Source: Candidatus Latescibacterota bacterium (GTDB taxonomy: Bacteria; Latescibacterota; UBA2968; UBA8231). Taken from it: a DNA stretch of 64,000 nucleotides. Positions 58,874 through 64,000 of this stretch are shown here, piece after piece. Position numbers and translations under genes: made by a program. The stretch spans positions 29,277-93,276 of the forward strand of contig JAJDUT010000024.1 of NCBI GenBank assembly GCA_022826515.1, written 5' to 3'. The stretch's first letter is position 1, and each line of letters opens with the position of its first letter. The notes under the pieces were generated by a model. The model made no database searches. It had not been told where the DNA came from and saw nothing but the letters and a program-made list of their open reading frames with translations.

Positions 58874-60520
58874 ATGTCTCGAACATATCTTGCCTTGCTC
58901 GGCTTCTGCTGCAAGCATCGCCGGATCATGCTGGCGGTACTGGTGTTGCTATGGGGCCTGCCGGTCTGGATGCTGCCCGACTCCATTGGCGAGGACGGCG
59001 CAGTGGCTCGCGTGTACGAGGACTGGTGGATGGACCCACAGTTCGACGAGGAGACCAAACCGCTGCTGTTTAAGGTACTGGGCGGGGCCTCGTATCTGTT
59101 TTTTCAAAAGGTCCACAAGGGGGAGGTCTTTGGCCGGACTGAGGGGCAGAGCTTACAGATCGTTTTTACTATGCCGAGCAACGTGCCGGTCCAAAAGATG
59201 GAGGAACTATGTTTCGGGTTTGAAGCGGCGCTAGCCCCGTACATGGAACGAATAGAAAAAGTGGCGGTCAACTACTCGTCGAAGTCGGCGCTGATGGAGG
59301 TCGTCTTGGCCGAGGATGCCGACCGGCTTACTTTCCCCAAAAAGGTGTACGCAGCCCTATCCGGACACGCGGCCAATGTCGGCGGGGTGGGGATTTCGGT
59401 GAGCGGGTTTGGCTTTCAGCATTATCAGTCCCTGTTGAGCGACTTTGCCCAGTTTTCGCTCGAGGCCAAGGGCAGCGACTATCTCAAGCTGCGGGAGATA
59501 GCCGAACAATTCGCCGACAAACTCGCCCAGAACAAGCGCATCCGCGATGTGGATATAGACGCGGTGGCCCGGTACAGCACTGATGAGCCGTACGAGATGA
59601 TCGGTCGCTTAGATGCTAGGGCGATCAGTGCATACGGGCTGGACAGCGACCGCGTCGCCGAGGCGTTGCGGCAGCAGACGACCGCGGTGTCGCGGAGAAG
59701 TCTTTGGGTGGTCGGCGAGTTGCAGGACGTGGCCGTCAAGTTTCGCGGGGCCGATGTCGTCTCTAGCGACGAGGTGAGGGGGGTGGATCTCGGCGACCAC
59801 GTGCGGCTCGGCGATCTGATCCGGCTCGAAAAAAGCAGGATACAACCCGAAATCGTGCGCGAAGACCAAACGTATATGCGCCGGATAAATCTCAACTACT
59901 TAGGCGCACGCGAGCACGGCGAAAAACTCATTGATTTGCTCATAGACCGCGCCGAGTTTCCCTATGGTTTCAGCATCGCCCGCGAGGCGTCCTATTGGTA
60001 CTGGGAAAAGGATAATAAAAAGGAACTGATGGCCATTTTGGGCGTGGCCGTGCTGGTCGTGTGGATGATCGCGGCTTGCCTCTTCGAGTCTTGGACCAAG
60101 CCTTTCTTGGTGCTGTTAGCGGTTCCAATGGCGCTGATTGGCCTGTTCGATGCGTTCTACTTTTTAGGGGCCAGCTTTGACACCGGCGGCTATATCGCGG
60201 TGCTCTTTTTGGCTGGCATAGCAGTCAACAACGCCTTTCTCATGCTGTACCAGATGGACGAGAAAGCCAAAGCCGGGGCAGGCGATCTCGCGGCCGAGGT
60301 ATTCGCGGCCGCGGCCCACCGCCTCAAGCCGATTGCCATTACCACCCTGACCACGTTGGCCGGGCTCCTGCCCATCGTATTGTTCGAGGATACCGAGAGC
60401 ATCTGGTATCCGCTGGCTGTGGGCGTGACCGGCGGGTTGGTGGCTTCATCGGTTTTGTTGCCGATCTACCTACCTATGCTGTACCTGAGCCTGCATAGGG
60501 CGACGGTAAAAACCAAATGA
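58874..60520 (+). CDS. C-terminal half of the split RND permease (TM7-12)
   Basis: A 548-residue protein that begins with a helix (about 15-35), then a large porter-like loop with VQKMEELCFGFEAALAPYM and FRGADVVSSDEVRGVDLGDHVRLGDLI (in parts), and five helices ending in PIYLPMLYLSLH. The TM10-like AGIAVNNAFLMLYQMDEKA and TM11-like TTLTTLAGLLPIVLFEDTE match the second half of an RND pump. Its start codon follows the stop of the first half with no gap, so the two probably assemble as a heterodimeric repeat unit. It is 8 nt before the rhodanese gene. Confidence 0.9.
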   Translation: MSRTYLALLGFCCKHRRIMLAVLVLLWGLPVWMLPDSIGEDGAVARVYEDWWMDPQFDEETKPLLFKVLGGASYLFFQKVHKGEVFGRTEGQSLQIVFTMPSNVPVQKMEELCFGFEAALAPYMERIEKVAVNYSSKSALMEVVLAEDADRLTFPKKVYAALSGHAANVGGVGISVSGFGFQHYQSLLSDFAQFSLEAKGSDYLKLREIAEQFADKLAQNKRIRDVDIDAVARYSTDEPYEMIGRLDARAISAYGLDSDRVAEALRQQTTAVSRRSLWVVGELQDVAVKFRGADVVSSDEVRGVDLGDHVRLGDLIRLEKSRIQPEIVREDQTYMRRINLNYLGAREHGEKLIDLLIDRAEFPYGFSIAREASYWYWEKDNKKELMAILGVAVLVVWMIAACLFESWTKPFLVLLAVPMALIGLFDAFYFLGASFDTGGYIAVLFLAGIAVNNAFLMLYQMDEKAKAGAGDLAAEVFAAAAHRLKPIAITTLTTLAGLLPIVLFEDTESIWYPLAVGVTGGLVASSVLLPIYLPMLYLSLHRATVKTK

Positions 60521-60527
60521 GGCGAAC

Positions 60528-60986
60528 ATGGATACCGGGGTGAAGCGAATTGTCGGAAAGGCATTGCTAGTGGTGGCGGTCGGCGTCTCCAGCGGCGCGT
60601 TGCACAGCTTGGCCGTTGATGATGTCCAAAGGCCAGAAAATGGTGTGCATGTGATTGATCTAGCGATGGCCAAACGGCTCTTTGATAAAAAGGCGGCCGT
60701 TTTCGTGGACGCTCGGTCGTCTTGGCCCTACCAGTTGGGGCATGTGCCCGGTGCGCTCAATGTCCCACCGTCGGCGACCCCCGAGACCTTCAACACGGTA
60801 CTGGCCGACTTGTCCAAGGATACCGCGCTGGTCGTTTACTGTTCGGGTGAGACGTGTAACTTGGGCAGTAAGCTGGCGCAAAGGCTCGCCGAGGAAATGG
60901 ATTTCATCCGGATCTACGTCTTCGTCGGCGGGTTTCCCCAATGGGAGGAAGCGGGTTATCCCGTAGAATCGGAGGGGCCTTTCTAA
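60528..60986 (+). CDS. membrane-anchored rhodanese-domain protein
   Basis: A 152-residue protein with an N-terminal hydrophobic segment (about 8-28) and a single rhodanese domain. The active-site loop is VVYCSGETCN, with the sulfur-carrying Cys first; FVDARSSWPYQLGHVPGALNVP and GGFPQWEEAGYPVE are standard. It would carry persulfide sulfur, or relay it, on the outer face of the membrane or as a periplasmic protein. The stop overlaps the next start (TAATG). Confidence 0.92.
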   Translation: MDTGVKRIVGKALLVVAVGVSSGALHSLAVDDVQRPENGVHVIDLAMAKRLFDKKAAVFVDARSSWPYQLGHVPGALNVPPSATPETFNTVLADLSKDTALVVYCSGETCNLGSKLAQRLAEEMDFIRIYVFVGGFPQWEEAGYPVESEGPF

Positions 60987-61477
60987 TGGACAAACTTGTA
61001 CTCAGGCCCTATCAGGCTCTATCGATCCGCTTGGTGCTGGGCGGTGTCTTCGTTTGGGCAGGGACCGCAAAGCTCGTGCAGATACCGGCTTTCGTCGAGA
61101 CGGTCGCGGCCTTTGACATTCTGCCGGTGGATTGGGTCGCGCCGTTTGCGCTGTCAGTTGTCTGGATTGAACTGATCGCTGGCGGCCTCCTGCTATTGGA
61201 CATTTGGCCGCGCAGCAATGCGTTGGTCGTGTTGGGACTGTTAGTGGTTTTCAGCGCGGCGCTCGGTATCAATATGTATCGCGGCAACGATGTGATGTGC
61301 GGTTGTTTTGGGGGCGACGGGGACGCTTCGCTGGCTTGGAGCCTGTTGCGCGATGTGTTGTTGGCTGGGGGAGCTACGGTGCTACTAGTGCGGAAGGAGC
61401 AGAGAAATACTGCACGACGAGACCATCATTCAAAACGGAATCCAACCGATGTGCTGGAGGTTATAGACAATGGATAG
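60986..61477 (+). CDS. MauE/DoxX-like membrane protein
   Basis: A 163-residue protein with about four helices. The sequence VRLVLGGVFVWAGTAKLVQIP and GNDVMCGCFGG are typical of the MauE branch of the DoxX-like family, whose CxC-containing members act in disulfide or redox chemistry needed to mature periplasmic proteins. ATG 60986 has GGAGGGG before it; an in-frame extension upstream lies in the rhodanese gene. With the rhodanese it hints at thiol or sulfur chemistry at the membrane. Confidence 0.88.
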   Translation: MDKLVLRPYQALSIRLVLGGVFVWAGTAKLVQIPAFVETVAAFDILPVDWVAPFALSVVWIELIAGGLLLLDIWPRSNALVVLGLLVVFSAALGINMYRGNDVMCGCFGGDGDASLAWSLLRDVLLAGGATVLLVRKEQRNTARRDHHSKRNPTDVLEVIDNG

Positions 61478-61751
61478 GAAAAGACTAGAACACCGCATCA
61501 AGGAGAGGATTGTCAAGGCGCTAGAACTCGACATCGAACCTAGCGACATACCCGATGATGAAGTGCTTTTCGGCGGCGAGCTAGGATTGGATTCGATTGC
61601 CGTGCTTGAAGTTCTCGTCGCTATTGAGGAAGAATTCGAGATTGAAATTGAAGAGGAGAACTTTCGCATCGAAGAATTCTCTTCGATTCGCCAGCTTGCC
61701 GAATATATAGACGGTACACTGGCAAGAAACCATTCAGACAAAACGCATTAA
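61470..61751 (+). CDS. acyl carrier protein
   Basis: A 93-residue acidic, helical carrier. Ser42 in GLDSIAVLEVLV is the phosphopantetheine attachment site. ILE-, Glu-rich helices (EEEFEIEIEEENF) follow as in ACPs of secondary metabolism. It has no fabG/fabF neighbours, so it is not the housekeeping ACP. GGAGG lies before the ATG, inside the end of the MauE-like gene, which it overlaps by 8 nt. Confidence 0.93.
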   Translation: MDRKRLEHRIKERIVKALELDIEPSDIPDDEVLFGGELGLDSIAVLEVLVAIEEEFEIEIEEENFRIEEFSSIRQLAEYIDGTLARNHSDKTH

Positions 61752-61774
61752 ATCCTCAGCGAATCGGATTAATT

Positions 61775-62362
61775 ATGCAACATTATCCCCTTGACCTCAG
61801 CCGATACTTCAATAATGACGGCATCTCTTTCGAGGCCGATGTAGAGGATGGCGATTTCGATGGATTAGGTAATACCTATCCGGCTGAAAAATTGCCGCCT
61901 TCAACACAGCTCACTACCCTATGCGGGACTCCGATGCTGTTTCCCGACAAATGCGACGGTGCCTTTAATAATGTCGTTCTCGAAGCTCAGCAGTTTGTGG
62001 TATCTTCGGGCAACTATTCCATGTTAGCGGTCATCGGAGCCGCTGACTCTGGACGCTATGCGGACGGCGGATACCAAGATCTGATCGTCTTCTCGTATCG
62101 GGAAGCTGAGGAAAGCGCGACGTTGAGATTGAAAGACTGGATATGTATAGAGGAGCAGCGCCGAGGAGGACGCGAAGCATTGCGCTGTCCCTATCTGCAC
62201 GGCCCCACGGGTCGTTGCGCGATGTCTGAACGCGGATATGAGACCTATCCGACTCTTTGGTACGAGGAAATCGAGATAGACGAGTCAAAAACGCTGGAAC
62301 GCATACATCTGCCAGACAATCCCTGTATGCACATTTTTTCCATGACCTTGATAGCTCGATGA
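61775..62362 (+). CDS. free-standing beta-sandwich protein of unknown role
   Basis: A 195-residue protein without a signal peptide. DLSRYFNNDGISFEADVEDG, GAFNNVVLEAQQFVV, YSMLAVIGAADSGRY and the closing LPDNPCMHIFSMTLIAR resemble a small beta-sandwich found as a C-terminal carbohydrate-binding-type module in secreted glycoside hydrolases. Here it stands alone, in the cytoplasm, between an ACP and a BtrH-like gene, so it may bind a carried intermediate. Weak ribosome-binding site. Not recognised beyond this. Confidence 0.7.
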   Translation: MQHYPLDLSRYFNNDGISFEADVEDGDFDGLGNTYPAEKLPPSTQLTTLCGTPMLFPDKCDGAFNNVVLEAQQFVVSSGNYSMLAVIGAADSGRYADGGYQDLIVFSYREAEESATLRLKDWICIEEQRRGGREALRCPYLHGPTGRCAMSERGYETYPTLWYEEIEIDESKTLERIHLPDNPCMHIFSMTLIAR

Positions 62363-62385
62363 TTTCCGCAAAAGGAGCAAGTAAA

Positions 62386-63399
62386 ATGAAGCGAAGAGCT
62401 GCTATATACCATTTGGATCGTCGGCCCATGTACTATGGCTGTGCAGGCACGACTATGGCCGCACTGCAATACTACAATCCCAAATTGGCTGATCCGCTAG
62501 CGTACTACGCCTCTCTGCTAAGTTGGACTTTTATCTTTGACAAGGAACGGGGCATGCCTCTCAAAGTCCCGGCCAGCCAGCTCATGCAGCGGAATTTGCA
62601 GCACTTGTACGGCATTACCCAAGATGAAATTTGCAGGGACAGTTTTGATGAGTTATGGCTGGCGATTGAAGACCTGTTGGTACAAGGTCGAGTCGTCGTC
62701 GTATGGGTTGACGCCAACGATATTGACGACAGTGCATTCCATTACGACCGAGTTCCCGGGGAAATTGAACTCATGGTCATTTGCGGTTGCGACCACAGCA
62801 ACAATACCCTGGACATCATCGTCAACCCGCAGCGTTTCCACGGCCAAATACCGCTCTCCTGCCTTGCGGACATCTTGATGTTCAATCTGGCCTATGATTA
62901 TCGAGTGCCTGCCAGTCTGGTCCCTTGGCCTGAAAGCCAAGGCAAACAGCTTTTGCAAGCAGAGATTTTGGGAATGCAGCACGGACGCGCTATAGAAACG
63001 ATGGAAACAGGATTCTCCGCTATCAGCTTGTTTATAGAGGAAATGAAAGCCCGCGCTGGTTCCAGCGATGAGGTGCTGCGTCCGTGGATGAGCGAAGCAT
63101 TTGATCAGTTGGCTTTTACTGGGCCGCAACGGTCTGTCTTCGGCCAGACGCTCGAACGACTCGCCGATCTATATGGCGACCAAAAGCTAACGACCATCGC
63201 CCAGCGCTTTCTCGCTACTGCCCAGAGCTGGGAGGTCGCCCGCAATATGTTCTTCAAAGGCTGCAAGCGGGCACCGGCCGCCATGTTGCCGCGCATTTGC
63301 AAAAGAGTTGAAGCGCTTCTTGTACAAGAACAGGAACAAGCCTATATGCTCCAGACTTGGCTGCAAAAATCCTCTGACCAGCCCAAGTATGCTATCTGA
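62386..63399 (+). CDS. BtrH/C39-like protein, possible acyl transferase using the ACP
   Basis: A 337-residue protein starting at ATG 62386 after AAGGAGC. The N-terminus RRPMYYGCAGTTMAALQYY, with Cys19 followed by a Thr-Thr and a helix, and the middle strands VVVVWVDANDI and ELMVICGCDHSNNTLDIIVN resemble the papain-like N-terminal domain of BtrH, which moves an acyl group from a carrier protein (BtrI) to butirosin. The usual His in the second strand is not evident at the expected spot (GEIELMV). The helical C-terminus (about 230-337) is of unknown kind. The ACP gene close upstream supports a carrier-linked role. A strong terminator follows. Confidence 0.6.
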   Translation: MKRRAAIYHLDRRPMYYGCAGTTMAALQYYNPKLADPLAYYASLLSWTFIFDKERGMPLKVPASQLMQRNLQHLYGITQDEICRDSFDELWLAIEDLLVQGRVVVVWVDANDIDDSAFHYDRVPGEIELMVICGCDHSNNTLDIIVNPQRFHGQIPLSCLADILMFNLAYDYRVPASLVPWPESQGKQLLQAEILGMQHGRAIETMETGFSAISLFIEEMKARAGSSDEVLRPWMSEAFDQLAFTGPQRSVFGQTLERLADLYGDQKLTTIAQRFLATAQSWEVARNMFFKGCKRAPAAMLPRICKRVEALLVQEQEQAYMLQTWLQKSSDQPKYAI

Positions 63400-63508
63400 C
63401 AGCTACGTGCGTTCTCCCTAATTTGCTAGCACTACCGGCGAGTGGACCGTGGGTTCCATTGAACGCGGTCCGCCTCTTGGTCTGCTGATGACAAATTGCT
63501 TGACGGTT

Positions 63509-63550
63509 GAGCGATGAGATGTACCTGACATTTCATCGCTCATTTTTTTT
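63509..63550 (+). terminator. rho-independent terminator of the RND/ACP gene set
   Basis: The stem GAGCGATGAGATGT / ACATTTCATCGCTC (with one mismatch near the loop) is followed by ATTTTTTTT. It lies about 110 nt after the BtrH-like gene. In the 522-nt gap 63400-63921 it separates this gene set from the second sigma-54 control region. Confidence 0.9.
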
Positions 63551-63623
63551 CAAATTCACGAAATCCCTGCGATTAAATCCCAAGAAATTTAACTGAAGCA
63601 CCACTTACTCGATGCAGTTTTAG

Positions 63624-63819
63624 CGCATTGGCCCCTTTTAACGCATTTGCCCTAAGCTATTGTAAAGACGTGAGATAGAAGAAAATAGAGTGTTAGATGC
63701 GTCGAAGGGGTGCAATGGGAGCGCGATTCGGCGTCTTGTATGAAATGCTTTGATTTCTTGTAACTCTTTGTGTAACAATAGATTATGATTTTTTGGATCA
63801 GTTTGGCACGGAATCTGCT
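63624..63819 (+). promoter_or_regulatory. second copy of the sigma-54 control region
   Basis: TGGCACGGAATCTGCT at 63804-63819 again has GG and GC ten bases apart (63805-63806, 63817-63818). About 60 percent or more of the preceding bases match the region before 53035, including ATTGTAAA, GAGATAGAAG, TGCGTCGAA-GGG-GCAAT, GCGCGATT-GGCGT, AACTCTTT, and TTTGGCACGGAAT. Two CGCATT direct repeats (63624-63629, 63642-63647) sit where CGCACT pairs occur in the other copy. It controls the gene at 63922. Confidence 0.8.
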
Positions 63820-63921
63820 TATATAGTAGGTGAGCACGAAAGTAAGCCGTTGTTGGTCGCAGACGCTAAGGAGCAGAGGCCGACGGGCAGGCTTCCATTC
63901 ACCCAATAAGAGGAGGGAACA

Positions 63922-64000
63922 ATGAACCGCTTTTATCAACGTCCGCTCTCACCTGCTTGGAGAACGGCTCGCTCTCGTGCTGCGCTGGTAGAGCCCTCGT
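63922..64000 (+). CDS. start of a gene of unknown function (runs off the window)
   Basis: ATG 63922 has a strong AGGAGGG five bases upstream (63911-63917) and opens a frame reading MNRFYQRPLSPAWRTARSR and on to ALVEPS at the right edge. The first residues are basic and show no known motif. It is expressed from the second sigma-54 control region, so it belongs to the same regulon as the RND/ACP gene set. It could be a precursor peptide or an enzyme; the sequence ends too early to tell. Confidence 0.6.
   Translation, partial: MNRFYQRPLSPAWRTARSRAALVEPS

Noticed and set aside
57377..60520. Idea that the two RND halves are one gene broken by a frameshift
   Set aside because: The first half ends at a normal stop directly before a proper ATG and each half has the helices expected of an RND half, so a natural split is more likely.
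1..64000. rRNA or tRNA genes
   Set aside because: I saw no sequence resembling rRNA or a tRNA cloverleaf while reading; short tRNAs in unusual places could be missed without a folding program.

Overview
The window is GC-rich DNA from a Gram-negative, probably uncultivated bacterium. Outer-membrane proteins (a TonB-dependent receptor, a porin-like barrel, RND pumps) show a double membrane. The FlgD-like C-terminal domain on a secreted beta-propeller protein, the phytanoyl-CoA dioxygenase and enolase-superfamily genes, and the large GAF-free SpoIIE-type partner-switching operon fit the FCB/Latescibacterota/Poribacteria kind of genome. That placement is inference from gene content only; no rRNA or tRNA gene was seen.

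Layout. 1-2050 (-): SulP anion transporter fused to STAS and a cyclic-nucleotide-binding domain, running off the left edge. 2279-8969: a YprA-type helicase fused to a YprB-type exonuclease, a Cu/Zn superoxide dismutase, a periplasmic amino-acid-type binding protein and a Kef-type antiporter with CBS domains. 9006-17103: a sugar-acid or related small-molecule catabolic region (two enolase-superfamily enzymes, dehydrogenases, KDPG-type aldolase, two PhyH dioxygenases, MsrB, flavin reductase). 17170-24040: ammonium transporter plus STAS antagonist facing a four-gene operon of phosphatase/response regulator, RsbW-like kinase, periplasmic binding protein and histidine kinase. 24084-27050 (-): polyol/sugar dehydrogenases with a TIM-barrel isomerase. 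27308-29464: secreted propeller protein.

29860-41751 (-): haem/iron uptake island: HmuV, HmuU, HmuT, HmuS, a small unknown protein, a tandem HmuY-like protein, a TonB receptor, a di-haem DUF1111 protein, an imelysin and a porin-like protein. 41961-52618: GlnD, a cupin and its broken partial copy, GNAT, a toxin-antitoxin islet (VapBC then MNT-HEPN), a PcfJ-domain protein, Ser/Thr dehydratase, EamA exporter, a PH-like membrane protein and a lactonase. Short GTAGGGGCGG palindromes are scattered here.

53035-63399 is the most unusual part: a long unidirectional gene set behind a near-canonical sigma-54 promoter. It holds an RND adaptor, a complete RND permease, a second RND permease split into two genes at its natural midpoint, a membrane-anchored rhodanese, a MauE-like protein, an acyl carrier protein, a free-standing beta-sandwich protein and a BtrH/C39-like protein that may be an acyl-transferring enzyme. 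After a strong terminator the same approximately 200-bp sigma-54 control region is repeated in front of another gene that leaves the window at its right edge. This looks like a co-regulated, carrier-protein-dependent synthesis-and-export system that I do not recognise.
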